Made by a program: the position numbers and the translations under genes. The notes beneath the pieces are model-generated. The model ran no database searches and was not told the origin of the DNA. It worked only from the letters and a program-made list of their open reading frames with translations. This document shows positions 8,178 to 16,802 of a stretch of 64,000 bases of DNA, piece by piece. This DNA is from Stenotrophomonas sp. UBA2124 (lineage in GTDB: Bacteria > Pseudomonadota > Gammaproteobacteria > Xanthomonadales > Xanthomonadaceae): contig DCXY01000001.1 of the NCBI GenBank assembly GCA_002329155.1, positions 109,547 through 173,546 on the forward strand. The letters run 5' to 3'. Positions within the stretch are counted from its first letter, which is position 1. Each line of letters opens with the position of its first letter.

Positions 8178-9901
8178 CAGCTGTTCGCTCCTGTGCGGAA
8201 GATGCCAAGGTCGATGTTGACGCCGCGCTCGGCCAGGCTCTCGTAGAACTCCGGCACCGCACCAGTGGCGCGGAAATCACCGGCCACTTTGCCGTCACGG
8301 CCATGGTAGGTGCGCGGGTTGAACAGGAAGATGTCCTGCAGCTGGATGGTTCCGCTCTCGATGCCGGTGATCTCGGTGATGTGGCTGACCTTGCGCGAGC
8401 CGCAGGGGTAGCGTTTCTGGTGCACGATCAGGTCCACCGCCGAGGCGATCTGCTCGCGCACCACGGTCATCGGCAGTTCCATGCCGGCCATCATCACCAT
8501 CACCTCCAGACGCGAGAGCGTTTCACGCGGGTTGTTGGCGTGGGCGGTGGTCAGTGAACCTTCGTGGCCGGTATTCATGGCCTGCAGCATGTCCAGCGCC
8601 TCGCCGCCACGGCACTCACCCACCACGATGCGGTCCGGGCGCATGCGCAGCGCGTTCTTGACCAGGTCGCGGATGGTGATGTGGCCCTTGCCCTCCATGT
8701 TCGGTGGGCGCGCTTCCAGCGCCACCAGGTTGGGCTGCACCAGCTTCAGTTCGGCGGCATCCTCGATGGTGACCACGCGGTCAGCGTCGGGGATGAAGTT
8801 GGAAAGGATGTTCAGCAGCGTGGTCTTGCCCGAGCCGGTACCGCCGCTGACCACGATGTTGCGCCGCTCCTTCACCGCCATGATCAGGAAATCCAGCATG
8901 GGCTGGTTGAGCGAGCCGAAGGTCAGCAGGTCTTCGCCCTGCAGCTTGCGCTTGGCGAACTTACGGATGCTCACGCTGGGGCCGCGCAGGGCCACCGGCG
9001 GAATGACGGCGTTGACGCGCGAGCCGTCCTTCAGGCGTGCGTCCACCATGGGCGAGCTTTCATCGATGCGGCGGCCCAGCGGGGTGACGATGCGCTCGAT
9101 GGCCGAGAGCACCGCGCGGTCATTGGTGAAGTTGACTGCGGATTTCTCGATGCGGCCGGAGCGTTCAATGAAGATCTGGTCATGCGCGTTCACCATGATT
9201 TCGGTGACGCTGCTGTCGTCAAGCAGGTCTTCCAGCGGGCCCAGGCCAATGGCCTCGTCCAGCACTTCCTTGGCCAGCCGGCGCCGGTTGATGGTCTTGG
9301 GCAGGTCGTTGAACTCGCGGTTCATGACCTCGTCGATCAGCTTGATGGTGGTGCTGCGCAGAACCTCGTCGGTCATGCCACGCACATCCACGCGGCGCAG
9401 ATCCATCTGTTTGACCAGCGCCGAATGCACACGTGCACGCCACACGGTGGATTCCACCGCGAGCTGGTCGGTGGCCAGTGCGCGGCTCTGCGCTTCGGCT
9501 TCGGCCGTTGCCTGCAGGTCAACCGGCGGTGGCGCCGGGTCGTTGGCCGGCACCGGTGCCGGCTCCTGCACGGCGCCCGGCGGGCGTATCGGCTGCACCT
9601 GCGGCGGATCGTCGTCGATCACCTGCAGGCGGTAGTCACCGATTTCCACACGGTCGGCGCTGCCCAGCGGCCCATGCAGGCTCTTGACCTGCTCGCCGTT
9701 GACCTTCACCGCGGTGCGGTTGCTCAGGGCCTCGATGAAGATGCCGTTGTCTTCGCGCTTCAGCGCCGCATGCTGCTGGGCGATGCTCCAGCCCTGCAGC
9801 ACGATCAGGTTGCCATCGCCACGGCCGATGCCGCACTCACGGTGCAGGCAGCGGACCCGGCGTTCCTCGCGGTTGGAGGCGGTAATCAGGACATTGAACA
9901 T
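8177..9901 (-). CDS. tadA: FHA-domain/TadA (CpaF) fusion, Flp pilus assembly ATPase
   Basis: 574 residues in two parts. Residues about 1-98 resemble a forkhead-associated (FHA) domain (GRGDGNLIVL, then the S-x-x-H motif in WSIAQQHAAL, then KVNGEQV and VEIGDYRLQVI), a phosphothreonine-binding fold. A proline-rich linker (about 100-130) joins it to a CpaF/TadA secretion ATPase with Walker A GGTGSGKTT (353-361), an acidic TIEDAAEL box, Walker B region RIVVGECRG (about 424-432) and the His box GHEGSLTTAHANNP. TadA powers Flp pilin polymerisation. The FHA fusion is unlike classical TadA and no separate TadZ is present, suggesting that localisation or phospho-dependent control is built into the motor. 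Confidence 0.92.
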   Translation of the reverse strand: MFNVLITASNREERRVRCLHRECGIGRGDGNLIVLQGWSIAQQHAALKREDNGIFIEALSNRTAVKVNGEQVKSLHGPLGSADRVEIGDYRLQVIDDDPPQVQPIRPPGAVQEPAPVPANDPAPPPVDLQATAEAEAQSRALATDQLAVESTVWRARVHSALVKQMDLRRVDVRGMTDEVLRSTTIKLIDEVMNREFNDLPKTINRRRLAKEVLDEAIGLGPLEDLLDDSSVTEIMVNAHDQIFIERSGRIEKSAVNFTNDRAVLSAIERIVTPLGRRIDESSPMVDARLKDGSRVNAVIPPVALRGPSVSIRKFAKRKLQGEDLLTFGSLNQPMLDFLIMAVKERRNIVVSGGTGSGKTTLLNILSNFIPDADRVVTIEDAAELKLVQPNLVALEARPPNMEGKGHITIRDLVKNALRMRPDRIVVGECRGGEALDMLQAMNTGHEGSLTTAHANNPRETLSRLEVMVMMAGMELPMTVVREQIASAVDLIVHQKRYPCGSRKVSHITEITGIESGTIQLQDIFLFNPRTYHGRDGKVAGDFRATGAVPEFYESLAERGVNIDLGIFRTGANS

Positions 9902-9908
9902 GGGTTAC

Positions 9909-11444
9909 CTACTGCACGAACTCTTTGTTGCGGCGGGACATTGCGTCGTGGCCGCGCTGCTGGATGTCGTTGCCGCGTTCGATGGCGTCTATGTTCTCCT
10001 GCGAATCCGGGGTGATCACGCGCGGGGTGACGAACATCACCAGTTCGGTGCGGTTGCCACGGAAGCCATCGGAGCGGAACAGCTTGCCCAGGATGGGAAT
10101 GTCGCCAAGCAATGGAAATTTCTCTGCGTTCTTGGCCGCGCTGCTGTCCACCAGACCGGACACCACGATGGTTTCGCCTGCCCGCACGTTGATCTCCGAA
10201 GAGGTACGGCGGGTGCTGAAGCCGGGCACGCCCTGCACCGAAATACTGGGGTCCACGCGGCTCACTTCGGCCATGAAGGTGGTGGAGATGTCGTTGTTGG
10301 CATTGACCACCGGGTCGATATCCAGCTTGATGCCGTATTCCTTGTAATCGATGGTCACCTGGCCAAAGCCCTGTGGAATCGGAATCGGTACTTCGCCGCC
10401 CACCAGGAACTTCGCCGAGCCGCCACTGCGTGCACTGAGCTGCGGCGAGGCGAGCATGAACGCCTTGCCCTTGTTCATCAGCAGGTTGATGCTTGAACCG
10501 ATGGTGGTGGCAATGCCGAAGTACGCCTGGGTGCCGCGCACGGCCGGCGGCAGCCCGGGCTGCAGGTTGTTGAACGGTGAGTCTTCCGGCAGCACGCGGT
10601 AGTACGGGTTGGTGGTGAAATCCTTGAGCAGGCCGCCCATCGGCCCACGGATCACGTTGTCCCACTTGATGCCCAGCTCCTCCAGCGCGTTGGAGTCGAA
10701 CTCCATGATCTTCACGTCCATCAGCACCATCGGGCGCATGCCCACTGGGTCGGAGGAGGTGAAATCCAGCAGCTGCGGGTAGATTTCCTTCAGGCTCTGG
10801 ATGCGCGCGGCAATGCCCGGGTGCACATCCTGGCCGGTGACCACCACGCGGTCGGCCACGGTGTGCACGGTGATGTTGTCCGAATCGGCGAGCAGCGCAC
10901 GCACGGTTTCGGCCAGGCCCTCGGTGTCGTTCTCACCAATGGTCACCGGCACTTCTATCTGGCTGCCGTCCTGCATCCACAGGTGCAGGGTGCTGTCGCC
11001 CAGTTTGTTGCCGATCACCACCAGCTCGTTGCGGCCGATATTGGTGACCTGCAGCATTTCACCGTTGCCCACGGCCACGCGCTTGAGTGCGCGCGGCAGC
11101 TTGTATACGGCTGCCTGGCCCACGTACAGGCGTGCACGCTCGGGCAGCGGCACTGCCTGGCGGCTGGTCGCCGCGCGGGTGTAGGCCGGGTTGGAAGCCG
11201 GAATGGGGAACTGGCGGCCGGGCACCAGAGCACCGGCAGCGGCGTTGCCCGCCGGTGCGGCAGCGGCCCTGGCGGCGGGCTGCTGCTGCACCACCACCGG
11301 CACGGGCTGGGTGGGTTGTGAAGAGGCAGCCGGTGGCGCGGCACCACCACCGATGTAGTCGGCCTGCTGGGCGGTGGCGGGCAGCGCCGATGACAGGGCG
11401 ACGAAGGCGCCGAGCGTGAAAAGACCAGTCGAGCGATTACGCAT
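9909..11444 (-). CDS. cpaC: Flp pilus outer-membrane secretin CpaC/RcpA
   Basis: 511 residues. A signal peptide (FTLGAFVALSSALPATA) is followed by a low-complexity A/P/Q-rich stretch, an N-terminal domain with YVGQAAVYKLPRALKRVAVG, a BON-like segment (VADRVVVTGQDVHPGIAARI), and a C-terminal secretin domain with VPGFSTRRTSSEINVRAGET and LFRSDGFRGNRTELVMFVTP. It forms the outer-membrane channel through which the Flp pilus leaves the cell. It sits 3 bp downstream of cpaB and 7 bp upstream of tadA. Confidence 0.92.
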   Translation of the reverse strand: MRNRSTGLFTLGAFVALSSALPATAQQADYIGGGAAPPAASSQPTQPVPVVVQQQPAARAAAAPAGNAAAGALVPGRQFPIPASNPAYTRAATSRQAVPLPERARLYVGQAAVYKLPRALKRVAVGNGEMLQVTNIGRNELVVIGNKLGDSTLHLWMQDGSQIEVPVTIGENDTEGLAETVRALLADSDNITVHTVADRVVVTGQDVHPGIAARIQSLKEIYPQLLDFTSSDPVGMRPMVLMDVKIMEFDSNALEELGIKWDNVIRGPMGGLLKDFTTNPYYRVLPEDSPFNNLQPGLPPAVRGTQAYFGIATTIGSSINLLMNKGKAFMLASPQLSARSGGSAKFLVGGEVPIPIPQGFGQVTIDYKEYGIKLDIDPVVNANNDISTTFMAEVSRVDPSISVQGVPGFSTRRTSSEINVRAGETIVVSGLVDSSAAKNAEKFPLLGDIPILGKLFRSDGFRGNRTELVMFVTPRVITPDSQENIDAIERGNDIQQRGHDAMSRRNKEFVQ

Positions 11445-11447
11445 ACT

Positions 11448-12239
11448 TCAGCCCTTGCCTCCAATGATGAAATGGACACCGCTGCTCTGGCGCACCTTGC
11501 CGCCGTTGCCGGTTTCCAACAGTTGTTTCTGGGTAAGCCCGCCCAGGCCGAACGGGCTGCTGTCTTCGTTGTGGCGCAGCATCACGCGCAGGCCGCCGGC
11601 CTTGCCGGCAACGGTCAGGCGCTCGGCTTCACGCGGCGCCAGCTCCAGGGTGATGTTGCTGTAGCCGGGGTTCTCTTCATCCACCGGCTGTTCGCCGACG
11701 CGGGTGCCGGTGGCCAGTACATTGATGTTCTCCAGCAGCGGCAGCACGCGTGCACCGCCCTGTTCCTGGTCCACGGTAAGCAGGATGTCCACATGGTCGC
11801 CGGGCGCGACCATGCCGGAGATCGAATTGGTCTCGTCCACCGACATGGTGTAGGCCACGTTGCCGGTCTTGATCACCGTGGAGAACTGGTCGTAAAGCGG
11901 TACCAGTGCCGCACCCGATACCGGCGCGCCCTGCGGCAGCGGTGCACGCAGCACGCGGCCCACGAACTGGTCGGCGTTTTCCGGGGTGATGGCATCGGCC
12001 GGCACCAGATCCACCGGCACCGGGCGCGCGGCCAGATCGTCGGAGGTGATCTGCGTGCCCTGCTGCAGGTCGGCCTTGGGCACGGCCACCACCACGGTAT
12101 CTCCCGTGTCCTTGGTGCGCTCGGCCACCGTCTTCTGCACGTAGTTCACCGCCAGCAGCGCGGCAAGCCCGCCCAGGCAGAGCGCGACGATGATGAAGAT
12201 GAGGTTCTTGTTCGGTGTCTTGATGTTGAGCTTCTTCAT
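11448..12239 (-). CDS. cpaB: Flp pilus assembly protein CpaB/RcpC
   Basis: 263 residues. An N-terminal membrane anchor (FIIVALCLGGLAALLAVNYV) precedes a SAF-type domain (VVVAVPKADLQQGTQITSDD), then MVAPGDHVDILLTVDQEQGG and the C-terminal part typical of CpaB/RcpC. The protein is periplasmic and supports the secretin. The ATG at 12239 overlaps the stop of the upstream small pilin by ATGA, which fixes the start. Confidence 0.9.
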   Translation of the reverse strand: MKKLNIKTPNKNLIFIIVALCLGGLAALLAVNYVQKTVAERTKDTGDTVVVAVPKADLQQGTQITSDDLAARPVPVDLVPADAITPENADQFVGRVLRAPLPQGAPVSGAALVPLYDQFSTVIKTGNVAYTMSVDETNSISGMVAPGDHVDILLTVDQEQGGARVLPLLENINVLATGTRVGEQPVDEENPGYSNITLELAPREAERLTVAGKAGGLRVMLRHNEDSSPFGLGGLTQKQLLETGNGGKVRQSSGVHFIIGGKG

Positions 12240-12424
12240 ATCCAACCAAGCGAGAGTGCATAGACGAAGCTGGAGTAGGCCTTGCGCAGCGCCTCCACCA
12301 GCTCGAGGATGATGTTGGGCTCGGCGATGAGCACGATGATGCCGAGCACCGCGATGATGGTGTACTCCACCAGTGCGGCGCCGCGCTGCGCGCGCCTGCT
12401 GGCCAGGGTGGGGGCATGTCGCAT
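12236..12424 (-). CDS. Small Flp-type pilin-like protein
   Basis: 62 residues from the ATG at 12424 (a GTG four codons upstream is also possible). The sequence RRAQRGAALVEYTIIAVLGI has the Flp processing pattern, glycine followed by four residues and then EY, and continues into a hydrophobic helix with an unusual acidic and proline break (IAEPNII). It is a minor pilin or pseudopilin candidate next to cpaB; the better candidate for the main pilin is at 16341-16610. Confidence 0.8.
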   Translation of the reverse strand: MRHAPTLASRRAQRGAALVEYTIIAVLGIIVLIAEPNIILELVEALRKAYSSFVYALSLGWI

Positions 12425-12432
12425 GGGGCAGG

Positions 12433-13101
12433 TCACCTCGAAATCTGGTTGACGACCACGTCGGTGGTGTCACCCTTGCGGTTGAAGGTGATGGTCATCT
12501 GCTGCTTGCCGTTGGCGTAGCTGGAGACACAGCTCACCGCCATCATTGCGCAGGTGCGTGTGTCTTCACTGCGCCAGCCATCGGCAGGCAGGCGCGCCCT
12601 GTAATAGGCGTCGGCCTGGAAGGGCGACATCGGCGCGGTCATGGACAGCGTGCGCCCGGGGTTGTCCATGTACACCGTGTCGGTGATGACCTGGGTGCCG
12701 GCCGGCTTGATGAAGTCGGCCCCCGGTGCGGTCTTGGGCGCCTGCTTGAGCAGCTCGATGATGCCGATCTGGCCCTGGCTGCCATTGCTGCCACCACTGA
12801 GCTCGATGGTGATGGAATGCTTGCTCGTAGCATGGGCAATGATCTTCTTGTTGCCCAGGTCGGTCACCACCACCTGGCCGGGCCACTTCTGCTCGTAGAA
12901 GCGGATCAACTGGTCCGGCGTTTCCTTGCTGTGGAAGCGCGCCGCGCGCATCGGGATGCCGTTGTGGATCATGTGCCGCGACACCCATTCGCCTTCGGTG
13001 TCATCCGGCAGCGGCAGCTCGGGCCAGTCGGCGGCCACGGCAGCGGGAATCACGCCGGCTGCAAGCATCCATGTGGCCAGCAGCTTATGGGCGTGCGTCA
13101 T
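12433..13101 (-). CDS. Exported protein of unknown function in the tad operon
   Basis: 222 residues with a signal peptide (HKLLATWMLAAGVIPAAVAA). The mature region has a segment TPDQLIRFYEQKWPGQVVV that resembles small periplasmic proteins of unknown role, and two cysteines near the C-terminus (TCAMMAVSCVSS). No catalytic motif was seen. It overlaps the upstream TadE/F-like gene by 17 bp and lies 8 bp before the small pilin, so it is transcribed with the pilus genes. Confidence 0.75.
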   Translation of the reverse strand: MTHAHKLLATWMLAAGVIPAAVAADWPELPLPDDTEGEWVSRHMIHNGIPMRAARFHSKETPDQLIRFYEQKWPGQVVVTDLGNKKIIAHATSKHSITIELSGGSNGSQGQIGIIELLKQAPKTAPGADFIKPAGTQVITDTVYMDNPGRTLSMTAPMSPFQADAYYRARLPADGWRSEDTRTCAMMAVSCVSSYANGKQQMTITFNRKGDTTDVVVNQISR

Positions 13102-13882
13102 AGCGTTTCAGCTTGTCCATCGGCACGACATCCGGCTCGATCTTGCCGGGCTCCAGGTCGCCCAGCACGCCGAAGAACGGCAGCCAGGTAGCGCCCTGCA
13201 GCGGCTTTGTGGCATCGGACAGATGCGAGGTGGGCACGATGCTGCTGATCTGCGACTTCACCGAGCGTGGGTGCTTGGTGCTGGTACCCGCACCTGCGGC
13301 GTTCCACGGGTCGGCAAGCACGGTGCTGCTGCCCTTCATGCGTAGGCCGATGGTATCGAATGGCTCCAGATACGTGGCGGCGCTGCCATTGGCAAGGCGC
13401 AGGTCACGGATGTTCATGTCCATGCTGGCGGTTACCAGGCCGCGCTGGTTGGGTGGGAAATCGCCCGGAATCAAAGCCAGCAGCTTGTTCAGTTTGCCGG
13501 CCAACCCGGGCTGGTCCTCGTTGCGGTAGGCATTGAGCCTGATGTCACTGCGCTGCAGCAGCGGCTGGTTGGAGAAGGTGTTGAGCAGCGGAGCTTCCAG
13601 GCGTTCCTGGGTGCTGGTGGGTGCGCGGCTGCTGACCGCGGCATCGGCCTTGCCGAAATGGCGGGCAATGAGCTGGTCGCGTACCTTGCCGGTAGCCGGT
13701 ATCCCGTACGAGGGTGTGACCGTGGCTTCCCATGCCGCCGAGCGGGTGGCCTGCTGGGTGAGCTGGCGGATGTGGATGTACTTGCCGAGGATGGGGATCA
13801 GCAGGAACAGAGGCACCAGCGCCAGGCACAGCACCACCATTTCCATCATGCTCTGGCCGCGTTGCAGGCGGGGCGTATGCAT
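13085..13882 (-). CDS. TadE/TadF-like pseudopilin
   Basis: 265 residues. LQRGQSMMEMVVLCLALVPL is a prepilin-type N-terminus: glycine, four residues, glutamate, then a hydrophobic helix. The following IRQLTQQATRSAAWEATV resembles the post-helix region of TadE/TadF proteins. The rest is a long soluble, presumably periplasmic, domain without a recognised fold. The ATG at 13882 overlaps the stop of the upstream lipoprotein gene by one base. Confidence 0.8.
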   Translation of the reverse strand: MHTPRLQRGQSMMEMVVLCLALVPLFLLIPILGKYIHIRQLTQQATRSAAWEATVTPSYGIPATGKVRDQLIARHFGKADAAVSSRAPTSTQERLEAPLLNTFSNQPLLQRSDIRLNAYRNEDQPGLAGKLNKLLALIPGDFPPNQRGLVTASMDMNIRDLRLANGSAATYLEPFDTIGLRMKGSSTVLADPWNAAGAGTSTKHPRSVKSQISSIVPTSHLSDATKPLQGATWLPFFGVLGDLEPGKIEPDVVPMDKLKRYDARP

Positions 13883-14673
13883 CACAGTTTCTCCGTGGCA
13901 GCAGCCGGGGCGGCAAAGGCCTGGCCGACGGTGAGTGTCTGTGTGGTCATGCGGTAGCCGTTGCCATCGGCAGGCTCGGCTTCCAGCACGAAGGAGTTGC
14001 TTGAGGGGCGCACATCGTCACCACGGCTGGAGCCAAAGCCCCATTCGCGGCCACCGGACCACACGCAGATGCGGTTGTTCTGGCGGCTGGTCCATTCATC
14101 GCAGGGCTGGCCCGCCACCTGCTTGGTGACAGGCCCCTGAAAGCCCTGCGGTGCGGCATCGTCCTCGGCCGAAAGTGCGAAACGCTGCAGTTCCTCACCT
14201 GATTGCAGCGGCTGTTCCTCGCTGACCCCGGTAGCCAGGTCCTGCTCCAGGTACCTGCTCTGGGTGGTGGTGGTGAAGGTGCCAGTCATCTCGAGATGGA
14301 ACTGGCAGGGTGCCTGGGAAGATTCCGGCACGGCTTTCCAGGTGCGGGTCTGCGTGCTTTCACTCTTGCCGTCTATCCACACCTCGTAGCGTGTCACCCC
14401 CAACAGGGCGACATCGGCTTCGGCGACACGCCGGGTAGGCAGGCCACCGGCCTCGCAGGCGTTGACGGCGTTCAGATAGCCCTCGCGCTGCGCGTTCCTG
14501 CCATCCACCAGCAGTTCGGCGGTCTGGTCCAGGTGGATGGGTGGTACATCCTTCACCGCACCGGCATCGGGGCCGCTGCCGTTGGCTGCGCCATTGCAGG
14601 CAACCAGCAGCATCACGCCGGGAACTGCGGCAAGCAGCCGCGCCAGTGGTTGGTGTCTGTGGAAACGGGTCAT
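13882..14673 (-). CDS. Putative lipoprotein of unknown function in the tad operon
   Basis: 263 residues. LLAAVPGVMLLVAC is a lipoprotein signal peptide with the lipidated cysteine in VAC-N. The mature protein contains several cysteines (NACEAGG, APCQFH, QPCDEW, NRICVW) and a Thr/Gln-rich C-terminal part; no domain was recognised. Its start overlaps the end of the TadG-like gene by ATGA. A periplasmic accessory role in pilus assembly is inferred only from position. Confidence 0.75.
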   Translation of the reverse strand: MTRFHRHQPLARLLAAVPGVMLLVACNGAANGSGPDAGAVKDVPPIHLDQTAELLVDGRNAQREGYLNAVNACEAGGLPTRRVAEADVALLGVTRYEVWIDGKSESTQTRTWKAVPESSQAPCQFHLEMTGTFTTTTQSRYLEQDLATGVSEEQPLQSGEELQRFALSAEDDAAPQGFQGPVTKQVAGQPCDEWTSRQNNRICVWSGGREWGFGSSRGDDVRPSSNSFVLEAEPADGNGYRMTTQTLTVGQAFAAPAAATEKL

Positions 14674-16211
14674 AGGCGGCTGATCCCCAGGGCCACTTCA
14701 ATGCTGTTGGGTGTATCCACCAGGCGCGCCTGCCAGTACGGGCTGAACAGATTGCCCACTTCCAGGCGGTTGTCACCGCGTTTGAACAGCGAATAGTTCG
14801 GCGGCCGGTTGAAATACACCTGGCCGGAGGCATAGGCGGCGATCTTCCTGTTGGCTGCCTTGTCTTCCAGTGCCATCGCCGAGCCCGCCGGGCCACCAAT
14901 GCCGTCAATGGCCGAACTGGTGCGGGCATTGGCCACATCGGTTTCCACATGCACGGTGAAGATGGGGCCGGTGTTCTTGTCCGGGTCCTTGCCACTGCCT
15001 GGCTCGGTGTACGGCTGCAATGCCTGGCCCTGCTTCACATCGTCGTAGTCACGCAGGCCTTCGTAGCCGGTGAAGTAGGCCTTCTTGGCCTGCCCACCAT
15101 CAAGGGCGACATTGGGGTCGCCATCAATCATGCTGCTGGCGTTGCGGTTCTCACCACGGATATCGCCATACGGCTTGTAGCGGCGATTGTTGTTGAACTC
15201 CGACACCCAGCCGGAGCCGCCGTTGATGCCGGGCATGAAACGCTGGCTGTTGTAGCGTTCAACGGCCTGCGCACCGCCCCAACCCAGTGGGATGTCAAAC
15301 TTGGCCAGAAAAAAGTCAACTTCCAGGCCCATCGCATCGGCCGCTACCCAGCGGTTGTAATCCACCATATCGGTGCCGCCGGACTGGTTGAAGTTGATGA
15401 TGCCAAGGTCAAGGTCGTGGTCGCTGCGGCTCCACGAGAATTTGTCGCGCGACTGCATCACCACGTTGCGGAAGCGGTTGGCGCCATTGCGGTTCTTGGC
15501 GGAGCCAGCGCCCGCAGAGCGGGGAATCTGGAAGCTATCCAGAAAGCCATTGTTGGCACTGTAGAGCTGCCCGCCAAGTACGCCTGTGCCTATGGCGCTG
15601 AGCTTGGCTTCGGGTGAGTTTCGTTTTATGACGTCCCTGGCCATCAACACGCCATCGACGGTGGCCACACCTTCGAGCAGCACTCTTGAGGCGGCAGCCA
15701 GAGCACCGTTGAGCTCATCGAGCACGGTGACCGCGCCCTCGGCGATGGGCCTGAAAGTGGCACGCGCGGCCTTTACTATCTTGCCGGCGGCCTGGAATAC
15801 GGTGGATAGCATCTTGAACACGGCGCCCACGTAGGGGATCGCCGAAAGCGCCTTCATGGTCTTTTCCAGCACGATGGTTGTCGTGTGGAACTGGTTCATC
15901 CATGAATACAGGCCAATGACCTGCGCCACCGCCACCTCATTGGCAACCCGCGCACGGTTTGAGTACGCGGCGAAATTGAGTGCACGTGCCTGCTGTACGG
16001 CCACGCTGTAGGCGGCGGCATCGGCGGCGTTGACCACTTCAACCTTCTTGTTGACGGTCTGGCCGGTGTCGAACAGCACGATCACGCCGACGCACAGCAC
16101 CAGCAGCATCACCAGACCAAGCACCATGGCCTGTCCTGCCATCGTGCGCCGCTGGCCCAGTGACTGGAGCCTGCTCCTGCAGAATGCTTGTGCTCTGATA
16201 CGTGTATTCAT
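14670..16211 (-). CDS. TadG-like pilus assembly protein
   Basis: 513 residues. TMAGQAMVLGLVMLLVLCVG is a TadG-type N-terminal membrane segment, with FDTGQTVNKKVEVVNAADAA, AYSVAVQQARALNFAAYSNR and further conserved TadG-like text immediately after it. The large remainder should lie in the periplasm. Unlike the TadE-like proteins here, the residue at the usual glutamate position after the glycine is leucine, so processing by the prepilin peptidase is doubtful. It is followed directly by the lipoprotein gene (ATGA overlap). Confidence 0.85.
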   Translation of the reverse strand: MNTRIRAQAFCRSRLQSLGQRRTMAGQAMVLGLVMLLVLCVGVIVLFDTGQTVNKKVEVVNAADAAAYSVAVQQARALNFAAYSNRARVANEVAVAQVIGLYSWMNQFHTTTIVLEKTMKALSAIPYVGAVFKMLSTVFQAAGKIVKAARATFRPIAEGAVTVLDELNGALAAASRVLLEGVATVDGVLMARDVIKRNSPEAKLSAIGTGVLGGQLYSANNGFLDSFQIPRSAGAGSAKNRNGANRFRNVVMQSRDKFSWSRSDHDLDLGIINFNQSGGTDMVDYNRWVAADAMGLEVDFFLAKFDIPLGWGGAQAVERYNSQRFMPGINGGSGWVSEFNNNRRYKPYGDIRGENRNASSMIDGDPNVALDGGQAKKAYFTGYEGLRDYDDVKQGQALQPYTEPGSGKDPDKNTGPIFTVHVETDVANARTSSAIDGIGGPAGSAMALEDKAANRKIAAYASGQVYFNRPPNYSLFKRGDNRLEVGNLFSPYWQARLVDTPNSIEVALGISRL

Positions 16212-16290
16212 GCGCTGTCACCGGGCAAGACTCCGCCAATGGCCTGCCATCGCGGCGGGCCAGAAGCGGTAGGGAACGCTTGAGGAAGTG

Positions 16291-16318
16291 GCCACGCGCA
16301 GCAGACGCTGCGCGTGGC
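16291..16318 (-). terminator. Perfect 12-bp hairpin behind the Flp pilin gene
   Basis: GCCACGCGCAGC (16291-16302) and GCTGCGCGTGGC (16307-16318) pair perfectly around the loop AGAC, 22 bp after the pilin stop on the minus strand. There is no T-run behind it, so it is better read as an attenuator or mRNA-stabilising stem than as a classical terminator. Such a structure would let the pilin message accumulate above that of the downstream assembly genes. Confidence 0.7.
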
Positions 16319-16340
16319 GCGGAGGGGCCTGGAAAGGGGC

Positions 16341-16610
16341 TTACTTGTTGGAGTAAGCGTCCATGCCCTTGTCCTTGTCGGCTTCCTGCTGGGCCTTGTT
16401 GGACACGTTCTTGGCGCGGTTGATCGACTGCGTCGCGCTCTGGCCGGAGAGTTCCTTGGCCATGCCGGCTACCTGGCTGCGCGCAGTGCCACCGAAGTAG
16501 GTGAATGCGGCGATGGCGGCAATGGCCACCAGTGCGGTGATGATGATGTACTCGGTCATGCCCTGACCGCGCTGCTTCTTGAAACCAAACTTGCGGGGCG
16601 TGTGACGCAT
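16341..16610 (-). CDS. flp: Flp family type IVb major pilin candidate
   Basis: 89 residues. The leader ends KKQRG and the predicted mature protein starts QGMTEYIIITALVAIAAIAA, the Flp pattern of glycine, four residues and EY followed by a long hydrophobic helix. The C-terminal part is hydrophilic and rich in Lys, Gln and Asn. The ATG at 16610 follows a strong ribosome-binding site (AGGAGA, 6 bases away); an upstream in-frame start at 16655 would add a non-pilin leader. It has its own 192-bp upstream region and a hairpin behind it, as expected for the most abundant product of the locus. Confidence 0.9.
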   Translation of the reverse strand: MRHTPRKFGFKKQRGQGMTEYIIITALVAIAAIAAFTYFGGTARSQVAGMAKELSGQSATQSINRAKNVSNKAQQEADKDKGMDAYSNK

Positions 16611-16802
16611 GGCTTTCTCCTGGTGGGGTTGGCTAGTGCGATGCGACAACCGCATTGCATCTGCCGTGCTTCCATATCGGAAAACAAGTCAAGGACATCA
16701 GTCGTAAATATCGCCCCCTGAACTGATGCGGGGTCGATCTAATCACGGGTTTGTTGCAGGTTCAAGGCAATGTCCGTTCAAAGAAGTGAGCCGGAAGTTA
16801 AG

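Noticed and set aside
16640..16665. A sigma-54 promoter before the Flp pilin gene
   Set aside because: The minus strand reads AAGCACGG and TGC at near-correct spacing but lacks the essential GG of the -24 element.
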